From Cedecea davisae DSM 4568 (GTDB lineage Bacteria; Pseudomonadota; Gammaproteobacteria; Enterobacterales; Enterobacteriaceae), in NCBI RefSeq assembly GCF_000412335.2, contig NZ_KE161030.1, positions 785,923 to 849,922 of the forward strand: a DNA stretch of 64,000 bases. The letters are read 5' to 3'. Shown here in pieces: positions 32,377 through 46,685 of this stretch. A model generated the notes under the pieces. That model saw nothing but the letters and a program-made list of their open reading frames with translations, had not been told where the DNA came from and did not search any database. How positions within the stretch are numbered: the stretch's first letter is position 1; every line of letters starts with the position of its first letter. Both the position numbers and the translations under genes were made by a program.

Positions 32377-33351
32377 TTATTTAAAACCCGCCACCGGGTG
32401 GCGCTGATAAGGCGTCTCCAGCTCCGCAATTTCCTCCGGCTTCAGCGTTAAATCCACCGCGCCCAGTAAATCATCCAGCTGTTCCTGCCGTGAAGGGCCG
32501 ACAATCGGCGCGGCAATACCGGGCTTGCTTAGCAGCCACGCCAGCGCGACCTGCGCCCGGGAGGCTCCTTTATCGGCGGCTACATTTGCCAGCCGTTCGG
32601 CGACAATCGCGTCGTTCTCGTTGTTGGTCTGGTAGAGCGATTTACCCACTTCATCAGAAACCGACCTTGCCGTGGTATCGCCCCAGGGGCGGGTGAGCTT
32701 GCCGCGCGCCAGAGGGCTCCACGGGATAACCGCGATGTTTTCTTGGTAGCAAAGAGGCAGCATGTCCAGCTCCTCCTCTCGATAAATAAGATTGTAGTGA
32801 TCCTGCATGGAGATAAAGCGCGCCCAGCCTTCCCGAGCCTGCAAAGCCAGCGCCTGAGCGAACTGCTCGCTGTGCATTGAGGATGCGCCGATATAGCGTG
32901 CTTTACCGGCTTTTACCACGTCGTTAAGCGCTTCCAGCGTCTCCTCAATCGGCGTGTTGTAGTCCCAGCGGTGAATTTGCAGCAAATCCACATAGTCCGT
33001 TCCCAGCCGTTTCAGGCTGTCGTCGATAGCACGCAAAATTTGTGGGCGGGATAAGCCCTGAGGCAGGTCGCCAACCTGGTGATAAACTTTGGTGGCGACA
33101 ACAACGTCTTCGCGGCGGGCAAAGTCACGCAGCGCACGGCCAAGGATCTCTTCGCTGCTGCCGTCCGAGTAGTTGTTGGAGGTATCGAAGAAGTTAATCC
33201 CTTTATCGAGGGCATGGAGAATAAGTTCCCGGCTGCTCTCTTCGGGTAGTGTCCAGGCGTGGCCGCCGCGGTCAGGCTCGCCAAAAGTCATACAGCCGAG
33301 GCAAAGGCGGGAAACCCGGAGGTCTGTTTTTCCTAATGTGCTGTATTGCAT
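32377..33351 (-). CDS. yajO: Aldo/keto reductase YajO
   Basis: A 324-residue aldo/keto reductase. In E. coli YajO has been connected with making 1-deoxyxylulose 5-phosphate as a bypass to Dxs, which fits the neighbouring dxs. The AKR tetrad is visible: Asp in FFDTSNNYSDG, Tyr in the same segment, Lys in VVATKVYHQ and His in LLQIHRWDYNTP. The C-terminal NADPH-binding region contains APIVGPSRQEQLDDLL. It starts MQYSTLGKTDLRVSRLCLG. It lies 54 nt downstream of dxs on the same strand and ends at a palindromic repeat. Confidence 0.95.
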   Translation of the reverse strand: MQYSTLGKTDLRVSRLCLGCMTFGEPDRGGHAWTLPEESSRELILHALDKGINFFDTSNNYSDGSSEEILGRALRDFARREDVVVATKVYHQVGDLPQGLSRPQILRAIDDSLKRLGTDYVDLLQIHRWDYNTPIEETLEALNDVVKAGKARYIGASSMHSEQFAQALALQAREGWARFISMQDHYNLIYREEELDMLPLCYQENIAVIPWSPLARGKLTRPWGDTTARSVSDEVGKSLYQTNNENDAIVAERLANVAADKGASRAQVALAWLLSKPGIAAPIVGPSRQEQLDDLLGAVDLTLKPEEIAELETPYQRHPVAGFK

Positions 33352-33405
33352 GGTTCCACTCCTGCTATTGAGATGCTTTAAGCATAGCAGGAGTGGAGGA
33401 GGGGA

Positions 33406-35268
33406 TTAGCTAAGCCAGCCGCGGATCCTGGCTTCTATGCCGACGGCATCGAGGCCGATTTCCGCCCGCGCTTCTTCCTGAGTTCCCTGAGGAATAAAGA
33501 AGTCAGGCAGGCCAAGATTCAGCACCGGGACAGGTTTACGATGCGCCATCAGCACTTCGTTCACGCCGCTGCCCGCCCCGCCGATAATCGCGTTCTCTTC
33601 AAGAGTGACCAGCGAGTCGTGGCTGGCCGCAAGCTCAAGGATCAGCGTCTCATCCAGCGGTTTCACAAAGCGCATATCGACAAGCGTTGCGTTCAGCGCT
33701 TCGGCTGCCGCTGCGGCTTCCGGCAGCAAAGTACCGAAGTTCAGCACGGCCAGCTTTTCGCCTTTGCGCTTCACTACGCCTTTGCCGATTGGCAGCATTT
33801 CAAGCGGCTCCAGAGTGGCTCCGGTGCCGCTACCACGCGGATAACGTACCGCGCTCGGGCCTTCATTGTAGTGATAGCCGGTATGCAGCATCTGGCGGCA
33901 TTCGTTCTCGTCGCTCGGCGTCATAATAACCATCTCCGGAATACAGCGCAGGAAGGAGATGTCGAACGCACCCTGGTGAGTTTGCCCGTCGGCACCCACA
34001 ATGCCCGCGCGGTCGATGGCGAACATCACCGGCAGCTTCTGGATAGCCACATCGTGGATAACCTGATCGTAAGCACGCTGCAGGAAGGTGGAATAAATCG
34101 CCACCACCGGCTTGTAGCCGCCGATAGCCAGGCCAGCCGCGAAGGTAACCGCATGCTGCTCGGCAATCGCCACGTCAAAATATTGCTCCGGATACTGGCG
34201 GGAAAATTCCACCATGCCCGAGCCTTCACGCATTGCTGGCGTAATCGCCATCAGCTTGTCGTCATGGGCGGCGGTTTCACATAACCAGTTGCCGAAAATC
34301 TTCGAATAACTCGGCAGGCCGCCGGTGCTTTTTGGCAGCGTGCCGCTTTGCGGATCAAACTTAGGCACCGCATGGAAGCTTATCGGGTCTTTCTCGGCTG
34401 GCGCATAACCACGCCCTTTTTTGGTCATGATGTGCAGGAACTGCGGGCCTTTCAGGCTGCGCATGTTCTTCAGCGTATTCACCAGCCCAACAACGTCGTG
34501 GCCATCAATCGGCCCGATGTAGTTAAAACCTAACTCTTCAAACAGCGTGCCCGGCACCACCATGCCTTTGATGTGCTCTTCGGTACGCTTGAGCAGCTCT
34601 TTAATCGGCGGCACGCCGGAGAAGACTTTTTTACCGCCTTCGCGCAGGGTGGAGTAGAGCTTGCCGGAAAGCAGCTGAGCCAGATGATTGTTCAGCGCGC
34701 CGACGTTCTCGGAGATAGACATTTCGTTATCGTTGAGGATAACCAGCATGTCCGGGCGAATATCCCCGGCGTGGTTCATTGCCTCAAATGCCATGCCTGC
34801 GGTTATCGCGCCGTCGCCGATGACGCAGACGGTTTTACGGTCTTTGCCCTCTTTCCCGGCGGCTACGGCAACCCCAATGCCCGCGCTGATGGAGGTCGAA
34901 GAGTGGCCGACGCTAAGCACGTCGTACTCGCTTTCCGCGCGCCACGGGAACGGATGCAGGCCGCCTTTCTGGCGAATGGTGCCAATTTTGTCGCGGCGGC
35001 CGGTCAGAATTTTATGCGGATAGGCCTGATGGCCCACGTCCCAGATGAGTTGATCGAACGGCGTGTTATAGACGTAGTGCAGCGCCACGGTCAGTTCGAC
35101 CGTGCCAAGCCCGGAGGCAAAATGCCCGCTGGAGCGGCTTACGCTGTCGAGCAGGTAGCGACGCAGCTCATCGCAAAGCTTGGGCAGGCTCTCTTTAGGC
35201 AGCACTCGCAGATCCGGGCTGGCGTCAACCAGAGCCAGGGTCGGGTATTTGGCGATATCAAAACTCAT
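33406..35268 (-). CDS. dxs: 1-deoxy-D-xylulose-5-phosphate synthase
   Basis: Joins pyruvate and glyceraldehyde 3-phosphate by a thiamine-pyrophosphate mechanism, the entry step of the MEP isoprenoid pathway. It has 620 residues, as in E. coli. The N-terminal TPP site has [15 protein letters not shown] and the GDG...N motif [20 protein letters not shown]. The transketolase-like pyrimidine domain has [16 protein letters not shown], and [18 protein letters not shown] lies in the C-terminal domain. ispA and xseB lie upstream on the same strand, forming xseB-ispA-dxs(-yajO). Confidence 0.98.
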   Translation of the reverse strand: MSFDIAKYPTLALVDASPDLRVLPKESLPKLCDELRRYLLDSVSRSSGHFASGLGTVELTVALHYVYNTPFDQLIWDVGHQAYPHKILTGRRDKIGTIRQKGGLHPFPWRAESEYDVLSVGHSSTSISAGIGVAVAAGKEGKDRKTVCVIGDGAITAGMAFEAMNHAGDIRPDMLVILNDNEMSISENVGALNNHLAQLLSGKLYSTLREGGKKVFSGVPPIKELLKRTEEHIKGMVVPGTLFEELGFNYIGPIDGHDVVGLVNTLKNMRSLKGPQFLHIMTKKGRGYAPAEKDPISFHAVPKFDPQSGTLPKSTGGLPSYSKIFGNWLCETAAHDDKLMAITPAMREGSGMVEFSRQYPEQYFDVAIAEQHAVTFAAGLAIGGYKPVVAIYSTFLQRAYDQVIHDVAIQKLPVMFAIDRAGIVGADGQTHQGAFDISFLRCIPEMVIMTPSDENECRQMLHTGYHYNEGPSAVRYPRGSGTGATLEPLEMLPIGKGVVKRKGEKLAVLNFGTLLPEAAAAAEALNATLVDMRFVKPLDETLILELAASHDSLVTLEENAIIGGAGSGVNEVLMAHRKPVPVLNLGLPDFFIPQGTQEEARAEIGLDAVGIEARIRGWLS

Positions 35269-35297
35269 CAGAAATCTAAACTCATCGTTGTTATACG

Positions 35298-36197
35298 TTA
35301 TTTATCACGGTGGATAATGTAGTTTGCTAACGCTTCCAGAGCCGTTGTATCCAACGACAGGGTGGAAAGCTCTGCCAGGGTCAGCAGCGCTTCCTGATAG
35401 AGATCTTGCGCCTTCGCCTGGGCCTGTTCAAGACCCAACAGCGCCGGATAGGTACTTTTCCCAAGCTGCTGGTCCGCGCCCTGGCGTTTGCCGAGGGTTG
35501 CGGTATCGCCGATGACGTCGAGAATATCGTCCTGCACCTGGAAGGCGAGGCCGATGCTTGCCGCGTAGCGATCCAGAATCGGCAGCGCTTTACGGCCCTT
35601 TTCTCCGGCGCTCAGCGCGCCAAGACGAACCGCCGCGCGAATCAGCGCTCCGGTTTTATGGCGGTGAATGCGTTCCAGCTCTTCGAGACTAACCTGCTTG
35701 CCTTCGGCCGCTAAATCCAGCGCCTGACCGCCGCACATCCCGGCAACGCCGCTGGCGCTTGCCAGCTCAGAAACCATCGCTAAGCGGGAGGCAATTTCTA
35801 CGCCCGGCATGGGCGCATCACTTAGTATAGAGAAAGCCAGCGTTTGCAGGGCGTCTCCGGCCAGAATTGCGTTCTCTTCGCCAAATTTGATGTGGCAGGT
35901 TGGTTGACCCCGGCGCAAATCGTCATCGTCCATTGCCGGTAAGTCGTCGTGAATCAGAGAGTAAGCGTGAATACATTCTACGGCGGCAGCCGGAGCGTCC
36001 AGCGCTTCATCGGCTATGCCGAACATTTCACCGGTGGCGTACACCAGGAACGGGCGCAGGCGCTTACCGCCCAATAGTGAGCCATAGTGCATCGCCTGAA
36101 CCAGTGGACTGTTCTGAAACGGCAGCGGTGCAAGGAAGCGAGAAAGCGCATCATTGACCCGCAACACATGGGCCTGCAGCTGTTGATTAAAGTCCAT
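35298..36197 (-). CDS. ispA: Farnesyl diphosphate synthase
   Basis: Adds isopentenyl diphosphate to dimethylallyl and geranyl diphosphate to give farnesyl diphosphate, the precursor of undecaprenyl phosphate and quinone tails. The 299-residue prenyltransferase has a first aspartate-rich motif, [14 protein letters not shown], a second, DDILDVIGD, and [10 protein letters not shown] near the N terminus. The ATG at 36195-36197 lies only 1 nt from the xseB stop, so translation is probably coupled. Confidence 0.98.
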   Translation of the reverse strand: MDFNQQLQAHVLRVNDALSRFLAPLPFQNSPLVQAMHYGSLLGGKRLRPFLVYATGEMFGIADEALDAPAAAVECIHAYSLIHDDLPAMDDDDLRRGQPTCHIKFGEENAILAGDALQTLAFSILSDAPMPGVEIASRLAMVSELASASGVAGMCGGQALDLAAEGKQVSLEELERIHRHKTGALIRAAVRLGALSAGEKGRKALPILDRYAASIGLAFQVQDDILDVIGDTATLGKRQGADQQLGKSTYPALLGLEQAQAKAQDLYQEALLTLAELSTLSLDTTALEALANYIIHRDK

Positions 36198-36198
36198 G

Positions 36199-36441
36199 TT
36201 ACTCGGCGTCCGGTGTGAAAGGAGTCAGAGGCGCTTCTTCGCTGTCGCTCAGCAGAATTTGCACGCGCTGTTCCGCCTGCTGAAGTTTCACTTGCCCCTG
36301 GCGGGCCAGCTGTACGCCGCGTTCAAACTCGTTGAGCGCCTCTTCAAGCGCAAGATCGCCGCTTTCCAGACGAGTAACTATTTGCTCCAGTTCGACCAGG
36401 GCGGTTTCGAAGCTGGCCGGGGATTCAGTTTTTTTCGGCAT
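36199..36441 (-). CDS. xseB: Exodeoxyribonuclease VII small subunit
   Basis: Forms the multi-subunit sheath of exonuclease VII with XseA, which degrades single-stranded DNA to oligonucleotides. The 80-residue helical hairpin has the conserved [35 protein letters not shown] region in full context. The [12 protein letters not shown] start follows the E. coli form. It is the first gene of the xseB-ispA-dxs operon and divergent from thiI across 220 bp. Confidence 0.97.
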   Translation of the reverse strand: MPKKTESPASFETALVELEQIVTRLESGDLALEEALNEFERGVQLARQGQVKLQQAEQRVQILLSDSEEAPLTPFTPDAE

Positions 36442-36661
36442 AGTGAATGTCTGACTCTATTTTAATTCGACGCCGACATGGTAACGGAGTCGATATGATT
36501 ATCAAGCAAGCTTATGTAACTCGGTTAGGGTGCACAGTCTTAGCGGGAAAATGATATACTTGCGCGCCTCGGATGCAGGTGGCCTGATGCCGCTGCAGTT
36601 CTTCTCCTTTAAGCCCGCATTCTGCATAGCATGTCCGGCTGACTAACGAACCCTTACCGCC

Positions 36662-38110
36662 ATGAAGTTTATCATTAAATTGTTCCCGGAAATCACCATC
36701 AAAAGCCAATCTGTGCGCATACGCTTTATTAAGATGCTTACAGGGAACATTCGTAACGTTTTAAAACACTACGATGAGAGCCTGGCGGTCGTCCGCCACT
36801 GGGACAATATCGAAGTTCGCGCCAAAGATGAAAACCAGCGTATCGCTATTCGCGAAGCGCTGACCCGTATTCCGGGCATCCACCATATTCTTGAGGTGGA
36901 AGATGTGCCGTATACCGATATGCACAACATCTTTGAGCAGGCTCTGGAGCTTTATCGCGACAAGCTGGAAGGTAAAAGTTTCTGCGTGCGCGTTAAGCGC
37001 CGCGGCAAGCACGAATTCAGCTCGATTGAAGTGGAACGCTATGTCGGCGGCGGCCTGAATCAGCACATCGAGTCCGCTCGCGTGAAGCTGAACGACCCGG
37101 ATGTGACCGTTAACCTCGAAATCGAAAACGATCGCCTGCTGCTGGTGAAAGGCCGTTATGAAGGTATCGGCGGGTTCCCTATCGGTACTCAGGAAGACGT
37201 ACTGTCGCTGATTTCCGGCGGGTTCGACTCCGGCGTTTCCAGCTACATGCTGATGCGTCGCGGCTGCCGCGTACACTATTGCTTCTTTAACCTCGGCGGC
37301 GCGGCTCATGAAATCGGCGTTAAGCAGGTTGCTCATTACCTGTGGAACCGTTTCGGCAGTTCTCACCGCGTGCGTTTTGTCGCGATTAACTTCGAGCCGG
37401 TCGTGGGCGAAATTCTCGAGAAAATCGAAGATGGCCAGATGGGCGTAGTGCTGAAACGTATGTTTGTGCGCGCCGCTTCCCGGGTTGCCGAGCGCTACGG
37501 CGTACAGGCTCTGGTGACCGGCGAAGCGCTGGGGCAGGTATCCAGCCAGACGCTGACCAACCTGCGCCTGATCGACAATGTGTCCGACACCTTGATCCTG
37601 CGCCCGCTTATCTCCCACGATAAAGAGCACATTATCGATCTGGCTCGTGAAATCGGCACCGCTGATTTTGCCCGCACCATGCCGGAATACTGCGGCGTTA
37701 TCTCGAAAAGCCCAACGGTGAAAGCGGTTAAGGCGAAGATCGAGGCCGAGGAGCTGAATTTTGACTTCTCGATCCTGGATAAGGTGATTGAAGACGCGAC
37801 CAATATCGACATCCGCGAAATTGCTACTCAGACTCAGCAGGAAGTGGTGGAAGTTGAAACGGTTAACGCTTTCGGCCCGAACGAAGTGTTGCTGGATATT
37901 CGCTCTAACGACGAAGTGGATGAAAAGCCGTTTGTGCTGGAGGGCGTAGAAGTGGCCACGCTGCCGTTCTACAAGCTAAGCACTAAATTTGGCGATCTCG
38001 ATCAGAGTAAAACCTATTTGCTTTGGTGTGAGCGCGGAGTGATGAGCCGCCTGCAGGCGCTGTACCTTAGCGAGCAGGGCTTTAAGAATATTAAGGTGTA
38101 CCGCCCGTAA
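36662..38110 (+). CDS. thiI: tRNA 4-thiouridine/thiamine sulfurtransferase ThiI
   Basis: Transfers sulfur from IscS to uridine 8 of tRNA and to ThiS for thiazole synthesis. The 482-residue protein has N-terminal ferredoxin-like and THUMP domains (about 1-165) and a PP-loop ATPase with SGGFDS near 185. The catalytic Cys344 is in EYCGVISKS, and a C-terminal rhodanese domain carries the persulfide Cys456 in LLWCERGV. All are present, as in E. coli. A good -10 (TATACT near 36553) is visible upstream. A large palindromic repeat follows the gene. Confidence 0.98.
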   Translation: MKFIIKLFPEITIKSQSVRIRFIKMLTGNIRNVLKHYDESLAVVRHWDNIEVRAKDENQRIAIREALTRIPGIHHILEVEDVPYTDMHNIFEQALELYRDKLEGKSFCVRVKRRGKHEFSSIEVERYVGGGLNQHIESARVKLNDPDVTVNLEIENDRLLLVKGRYEGIGGFPIGTQEDVLSLISGGFDSGVSSYMLMRRGCRVHYCFFNLGGAAHEIGVKQVAHYLWNRFGSSHRVRFVAINFEPVVGEILEKIEDGQMGVVLKRMFVRAASRVAERYGVQALVTGEALGQVSSQTLTNLRLIDNVSDTLILRPLISHDKEHIIDLAREIGTADFARTMPEYCGVISKSPTVKAVKAKIEAEELNFDFSILDKVIEDATNIDIREIATQTQQEVVEVETVNAFGPNEVLLDIRSNDEVDEKPFVLEGVEVATLPFYKLSTKFGDLDQSKTYLLWCERGVMSRLQALYLSEQGFKNIKVYRP

Positions 38111-38134
38111 GGGATAAGCTCTCAAAAGGGCTGA

Positions 38135-38245
38135 CCCTCACCCCGACCCTCTCCCTGGAAGGGAGAGGGAGGATTCTTGCTAGTGTCCTCTCCCTGGCAC
38201 CGCTCTGGTTCCCTCGCCCCTTTGGGGAGAGGGTTAGGGTGAGGG
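38135..38245. repeat. Composite palindromic repeat with terminal inverted arms
   Basis: The left arm 38135-38155 (CCCTCACCC, CGA, CCCTCTCCC) is nearly the reverse complement of the right arm 38225-38245. Local hairpins occur at 38147-38169 and about 38211-38233. At 111 bp it has the same design as 20931-21060 but different inner sequence. It fills the gap between the convergent thiI and yajL. Confidence 0.85.
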
Positions 38246-38251
38246 GAGAGG

Positions 38252-38848
38252 CTACTGATAATCCCGGAAGCTGTAAATTCCCGCCGCCAGCACCAGCTGC
38301 TGCGAAACCTCGTGCGCCTTCTCGCGGCTCACCAGCAGGTCGATAATCTTCAGCGCAAAATCAATCGCCGTGCCCGGACCCTGGCTGGTTAACAGGTTAA
38401 CTCTCGGGTCCCACACTACTCTTTTATCCTGCCATTGCCCTTCAGGAATCGTCTCTTTCAGCCCGGGGAAACCGGTCATATTACCTATCGGGAACAGTTC
38501 GTGCGGCACCAGAACCGTGCCAGCGGCGGCGCAAATTGCCGCAACGATTCGCCCTGAAAGATGGAATTGACGCACGGTTTCGACCAGCAGCGGGCTGTCG
38601 CGGAAGCATTCGGCCCCTTTCAGGCCGCCGGGCAGCACGATAATGTCGAAATGGTCATCGGCCACCTCCACCAGCGGCACATCAGCCAGCAATTTAACGC
38701 CACGAGAGCAGACAATTGTTAAATCACCGTCGCCGGCAACGCTTGCGGTTGTGACTTTAATCCCGCCGCGCACCAGCAGGTCAATGGTGGTGACCGCTTC
38801 GGTCTCTTCAGTTCCAGGTGCCAGGCAGACCAGCGCTTGTGCGCTCAT
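38252..38848 (-). CDS. yajL: Protein deglycase/chaperone YajL (DJ-1 family)
   Basis: A DJ-1/PfpI superfamily protein implicated in protection against oxidative and electrophile damage. The claim that it is a deglycase is debated. The 198 residues include the reactive Cys106 in the nucleophile elbow VAAICAA and the conserved Glu in the N-terminal PGTEETEAV. The chosen start is the ATG at 38846-38848, which aligns with E. coli and has AGGAG 7 nt upstream; the ATG two codons earlier would be too close to the SD. It overlaps the 3' end of panE by 41 nt. Confidence 0.95.
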   Translation of the reverse strand: MSAQALVCLAPGTEETEAVTTIDLLVRGGIKVTTASVAGDGDLTIVCSRGVKLLADVPLVEVADDHFDIIVLPGGLKGAECFRDSPLLVETVRQFHLSGRIVAAICAAAGTVLVPHELFPIGNMTGFPGLKETIPEGQWQDKRVVWDPRVNLLTSQGPGTAIDFALKIIDLLVSREKAHEVSQQLVLAAGIYSFRDYQ

Positions 38849-39725
38849 ACTCATTCTCCTTACGTTTAACCAGCTCATAGAGGCGGGCGTTGACCGGGAC
38901 AGGTATTCCATGTGCCCGCGCCCGGCGCAGCAGGTAGCCGGTGATATAATCAATTTCCGTGTGGCGTTCGAGGCGGATGTCCTGAAGCATTGACGAGGTG
39001 TTTTCAGCCGTGCTGCAAATCACCTGCTCCACATAGTCCAGCAGACTCTGCTGCGAGGTATGGTGACCTTCACGCTCCATCACCTGCGCGACTTCATAAC
39101 AAATGCTGGCAACCTCTTCCTTATGCTCCGTCAACTCGCCGTTGCTGCAGTCATAGATTGCCGTTAGCGGGTTAATCACGCAGTTGACCGCCAGTTTGTT
39201 CCAGCTCGCCGGGCTGATGTTGTCGTGCCAGGCTACGTCGGGCAGCGCGGCGTGCAGCGCATCCGCAAGATAGCTGTATTCGCTCGCTTTTGCATTCCCG
39301 GGGCCAATATGGGTAATACCCGAAGCGACGTGAACAATCACGCTGCCGTCTCGTTTTGCCGCCTGAGTAGTCAGCCCCAGCAGCAGAGGCTGAGAAAGGG
39401 ACCGCAGTTCGTCCAGCGTGCCCATGCCGTTATGCAGCAGCAAAATGGGGCAACTGGTGGGAAGCTGAGCGGCCAGGGTGCGCACGGCGTCGGAAACCTG
39501 CCATGCCTTGAGCGTCACCAGCAGCAGGTCGCTGGCGGCGAGAAACTCAGGATCGTTAGCAATAAACGACTTGTTGAATACGCGGCCGTCGGTGTTATCA
39601 AGCAGATTTACGTGGCAATACGGCTGCGGTACGCGCAGCCAGCCCTGAAGTTCATGACCTTGCTTATGTAGTGCCGTCAGCCATAGCTGGCCCAGCGCAC
39701 CGCAACCCAGCACGGTGATTTTCAT
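38808..39725 (-). CDS. panE: 2-dehydropantoate 2-reductase
   Basis: An NADPH-dependent ketopantoate reductase in pantothenate and CoA synthesis. It has 305 residues from [13 protein letters not shown] (ATG 39723-39725); a nine-residue extension upstream is not conserved. The Rossmann GCGALGQLW is at residues 7-15. The catalytic Lys is in [18 protein letters not shown], and the conserved Glu lies in [15 protein letters not shown]. Its final codons overlap the yajL start by 41 nt, an unusually long overlap that suggests coupled translation. Confidence 0.96.
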   Translation of the reverse strand: MKITVLGCGALGQLWLTALHKQGHELQGWLRVPQPYCHVNLLDNTDGRVFNKSFIANDPEFLAASDLLLVTLKAWQVSDAVRTLAAQLPTSCPILLLHNGMGTLDELRSLSQPLLLGLTTQAAKRDGSVIVHVASGITHIGPGNAKASEYSYLADALHAALPDVAWHDNISPASWNKLAVNCVINPLTAIYDCSNGELTEHKEEVASICYEVAQVMEREGHHTSQQSLLDYVEQVICSTAENTSSMLQDIRLERHTEIDYITGYLLRRARAHGIPVPVNARLYELVKRKENEYERTSAGLPGTWN

Positions 39726-39865
39726 TATTGCCTCCCCACCCGAATACCGCACGGGTGTTAAACTTACTCTCTATTATAGCGTTATCGGCTTTCTGGCTGC
39801 TTAACAGGTTGTTTTGCTCCGCTCAGCGGGTATTATGCAACGCAAACCAGAGAGGGAGAAAACAC

Positions 39866-40357
39866 ATGCCATCTTTTGATATCGTTTCTGAAATCGACAT
39901 GCAGGAAGTGAACAACGCGGTAGAAAACGCCGAGCGCGAGCTGGCGACCCGTTTTGACTTCCGTAACGTGCCTGCGACCTTTGAGCTGAATGAAAAAAAT
40001 CAGACTATCAAAGTCGCCAGCGAGTCTGACTTTCAGGTTAACCAACTGCTGGACATCCTGCGTGCCAAGCTGCTGAAACGCGGCATCGAAGGGAGCTCTA
40101 TCGATGTGCCGGAAGAGTTCGTGCACAGCGGTAAAACCTGGAGCGTGGAGGCTAAACTGAAGCAGGGTATTGAAGCCAGCATTGCTAAAAAAATCGTTAA
40201 GCTGATTAAAGACAGCAAGCTTAAGGTTCAAACGCAGATCCAGGGCGAAGAAATTCGCGTGACCGGTAAAGCCCGTGATGATTTACAGGCGGTCATGGCG
40301 CTTATCCGTGGCGGTAATCTGGGGCAGCCGTTCCAGTTCAAGAACTTCCGCGACTGA
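39866..40357 (+). CDS. yajQ: Nucleotide-binding protein YajQ
   Basis: A UPF0234/YajQ-family protein with two RNA-binding-like ferredoxin folds. Homologues in Xanthomonas and Pseudomonas bind cyclic di-GMP, and in enterobacteria the role is uncertain. It has 163 residues, the usual length. The start [21 protein letters not shown] at 39866 follows GAGAGGGAGAAAACAC; the much longer upstream in-frame start is not conserved. It ends 17 nt before the convergent yajR stop. Confidence 0.96.
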   Translation: MPSFDIVSEIDMQEVNNAVENAERELATRFDFRNVPATFELNEKNQTIKVASESDFQVNQLLDILRAKLLKRGIEGSSIDVPEEFVHSGKTWSVEAKLKQGIEASIAKKIVKLIKDSKLKVQTQIQGEEIRVTGKARDDLQAVMALIRGGNLGQPFQFKNFRD

Positions 40358-40373
40358 CGATCTGAAGGGGCGG

Positions 40374-41738
40374 TTACGCCCCTTTTACCAACTGCTCAAT
40401 CTCATATCTGTTGGTCAGCTTACTGTCGATTTTCACGTAGGCGCTGCGCTCTTCAGGAATAATATTCGCCTCGCTCACGCCCGGCTGCGCCAGCAGTCTC
40501 GCCAGCATTCCCGCGTCATCGACGCTGCTCTCCGGTAATTCAATTCGCAGGCTGCTGACGTACGGCGGTTCCTGCATCGTCCAGCTTACCAGCAGCCAAA
40601 CCGCTGCCAGCAGCGCGCCGGCCAGAAACACGGTTTGAGAATCAAACAGCCCGTTCAGCCAGCCGCCGAGCGACCCGCCGATAGCTACGCCCAGAAACTG
40701 GCTGGTGGAGTAAATACCCATCGCCGTGCCTTTATAGCCAGCGGGAGACTCTTTGCTGATAAGCGAAGGCAAAATCGCTTCCATCAGGTTAAAGGCCAGG
40801 AAGAACAGCTGCACGCCGATGACCAAATCCCAGAAATGCGGGCCTGCGCCCCACAGCACAATTTCAGCAATCAGCAGTACCGCCACGCAGCCGACAAAGA
40901 CGTGCTTCATGCGGCGCTTAACTTCGGCGTAGATGATGAATGGCACCACCGAGACAAAAGAGATAAGCATAGTGAAAAGGTAAATTTTCCAGTGCTGAGC
41001 GGCGGGGAAGCCAGCCTGCTCCAGCTGCCCCGGCAGAGCCACGAAGGTGGACATCAGCATGATGTGCAGGCACATGATGCCGAAGTTTAACTTCAGCAGT
41101 TTTGGCTCGGCAATGACCTTGCGAAAACAGCCCTTAACCATGCCGGACTCACGGTTCAGAACGTGAGTTTTGGAGTTTGGCACCACCCAGAGGGTGATTA
41201 AAATACCGCAGCTTGCCAGCACCGCAATCATCCAGAACAGCGCCTGCAGGCCGAGCGCCTGGGTGATGATTGGCCCCAGCACCATCGCGATGGCGAAGGT
41301 CACGCCGAAGCTGACGCCAATAAACGCCATGGCCTTAGTGCGATTCTGCTCGCGGGTCAGGTCTGATAGCAGCGCCATCACTGCGGCGGCAATTGCGCCT
41401 GAACCTTGTAAGGCACGGCCAAGAATAACGCCCCAGATAGAGTCGGTGAGGGCGGCAATAATGCTGCCGATAACAAAGATAGCCAGGCCGCCGACTATCA
41501 GCGGTTTGCGGCCAATGCGGTCAGAGAGCAGGCCGAATGGAATTTGAAACAGCGCCTGAGCCAGGCCGTAGATACCAATCGCCAGGCCGATAAGCGCTTC
41601 GCTTGCGCCCTGTAAAGCCATACCCCAGGTGGTAAGAACCGGCAGCACCATAAACATGCCCAGCATGCGCAGCGAAAAGACGGTTCCTAAACCCCACGTC
41701 GCTCGTAGCTCGACGGGCGTCATTCTGTAATCGTTCAT
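40374..41738 (-). CDS. yajR: MFS transporter YajR
   Basis: A major-facilitator transporter with a C-terminal ferredoxin-like YAM domain; its substrate is unknown. The 454 residues comprise 12 membrane helices, with MFS motif A in GLLSDRIGRKPLIV, then the cytoplasmic YAM domain (about 385-454, YVSSLRIELPES...YEIEQLVKGA). The ATG at 41736-41738 (MNDYRMTPVELRATWG) matches E. coli; a GTG two codons upstream is the alternative. Confidence 0.95.
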   Translation of the reverse strand: MNDYRMTPVELRATWGLGTVFSLRMLGMFMVLPVLTTWGMALQGASEALIGLAIGIYGLAQALFQIPFGLLSDRIGRKPLIVGGLAIFVIGSIIAALTDSIWGVILGRALQGSGAIAAAVMALLSDLTREQNRTKAMAFIGVSFGVTFAIAMVLGPIITQALGLQALFWMIAVLASCGILITLWVVPNSKTHVLNRESGMVKGCFRKVIAEPKLLKLNFGIMCLHIMLMSTFVALPGQLEQAGFPAAQHWKIYLFTMLISFVSVVPFIIYAEVKRRMKHVFVGCVAVLLIAEIVLWGAGPHFWDLVIGVQLFFLAFNLMEAILPSLISKESPAGYKGTAMGIYSTSQFLGVAIGGSLGGWLNGLFDSQTVFLAGALLAAVWLLVSWTMQEPPYVSSLRIELPESSVDDAGMLARLLAQPGVSEANIIPEERSAYVKIDSKLTNRYEIEQLVKGA

Positions 41739-41847
41739 TACCACCTCAGATAAAAAGTCGGCCTTAGTGTAGTGCGAGGGAAGGGGAGGGTAAATGGATA
41801 GTTATTTAACAGATATTACAGCGCTGATGCTTTGATGATATTAATAA

Positions 41848-41872
41848 AAAAGGGCACCGAAGTGCCCTTTTA
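41848..41872. terminator. cyo operon terminator
   Basis: AAAAGGGCAC-CGAA-GTGCCCTTTT lies 14 nt beyond the cyoE stop. A T-run in the cyoE direction makes it the operon terminator. Confidence 0.88.
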
Positions 41873-41885
41873 TACTGTTCGTGAC

Positions 41886-42773
41886 TTACCAGACGTAAGT
41901 CAGCAGATTATGTGAGTCTGGCACCATGAAATCGACCGACATCATTACGCTTAGCGAGGTGATGGCGACGATGGAGAAGATGAACAGCTTGCGCGCCCAT
42001 ACTTTATCGTCTTCCACTTTATAGCCCCGCAGCGCCATGCCCAGCCACCATACGCTTACCGCGGCGGCAACGACCAGGTATTTGTACCCGGCGTAGCCAC
42101 CCAGAGAAAGCATCAGCGTGGCAACGGCAAAAGCGATGATATACAGCGTAATGTGGTTTTTGGCGACCGAAATGCCTTTTACCACCGGCAGCACCGGAAT
42201 GTTAGCCGCCTGGTAATCTTTAAAGCGGAAGATGGCAATCGCGTACGAATGCGGCATCTGCCACAGGCTAAAGATAGCCAGCAGAATAGCGGCCCCGGTA
42301 TCGAACTCGTTGGTCACGGCGCAGTAGCCGATAACCGGAGGAGCCGCGCCGGACAGGCTGCCAATCAGGGTGCCGTAGACCGAGTGGCGTTTCATGTAGA
42401 GGCTATAAACCCCGACATAAACCACAAAGCCCATCACGGCCAGCCACATTGCCAGTGGATTAGCACCAAACCACAGCAGCATGAAGCCAGCAATACCCAA
42501 CAAGGTGGCATACACCAGCGAAATTTTCGGTGAAATCAGGCCTTTAACCAGCACCCGATTCTTCGTCCTCTCCATCTTCTGGTCGATGTCACGGTCGATA
42601 AAGTTGTTATAAACACAACCCGATGCGACTACCAGCGACACGCCAACCAGGGTGTAGAGAAACAGGGGATAATTAATGCTGCCCTTCGAGGCCAGTAAAA
42701 ATCCCCCAATGACAGAAATTAAATTGCCGAAAATAATTCCTGGTTTCGTTACTTGCAGGTATTGCTTAATCAT
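41886..42773 (-). CDS. cyoE: Heme O synthase (protoheme IX farnesyltransferase)
   Basis: A UbiA-family membrane enzyme that farnesylates heme B to the heme O required by cytochrome bo3. It has 295 residues from [17 protein letters not shown] (ATG 42771-42773). The first Asp-rich motif [18 protein letters not shown] and second [10 protein letters not shown] coordinate prenyl diphosphate. About nine membrane helices are predicted. It is the last gene of cyoABCDE, 11 nt after cyoD. Confidence 0.98.
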   Translation of the reverse strand: MIKQYLQVTKPGIIFGNLISVIGGFLLASKGSINYPLFLYTLVGVSLVVASGCVYNNFIDRDIDQKMERTKNRVLVKGLISPKISLVYATLLGIAGFMLLWFGANPLAMWLAVMGFVVYVGVYSLYMKRHSVYGTLIGSLSGAAPPVIGYCAVTNEFDTGAAILLAIFSLWQMPHSYAIAIFRFKDYQAANIPVLPVVKGISVAKNHITLYIIAFAVATLMLSLGGYAGYKYLVVAAAVSVWWLGMALRGYKVEDDKVWARKLFIFSIVAITSLSVMMSVDFMVPDSHNLLTYVW

Positions 42774-42784
42774 ACACGCCGCTC

Positions 42785-43113
42785 TTAGTGAACCATCATG
42801 TTCAGGTTGAGGTTCCACATAATCCAGATCGAGCCAATCACCAGAATGGCGATAATCAGCACCGTAAAGGCGAAGGCTACCAGGTTCCAGCGTTCACTCG
42901 AAGAGGTGTTCAGATGCAGGAAGCATACGAGATGCACCAGAATCTGTACTACTGCGGTCACCAGGACCACGCCAAGCATAGTGCCGTGAGAAGCGGTTCC
43001 TTCCATTACAATCCAGAACGGGATAGCCGTCAGGATGATAGACAGGATAAATCCTGTCATGTAAGTCTTCACGCTACCGTGGTGGGCGCCGCTGTGTTCA
43101 GTTGAATGACTCA

Positions 43114-43114
<1 letters not shown>
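42785..43114 (-). CDS. cyoD: Cytochrome bo3 oxidase subunit IV
   Basis: A small structural subunit of the bo3 ubiquinol oxidase that helps copper binding and complex assembly. It has 109 residues, as in E. coli, with a His-rich start ([21 protein letters not shown]) and three membrane helices. Its start codon shares one nucleotide with the cyoC stop. Confidence 0.98.
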
Positions 43115-46685
<3,571 letters not shown>

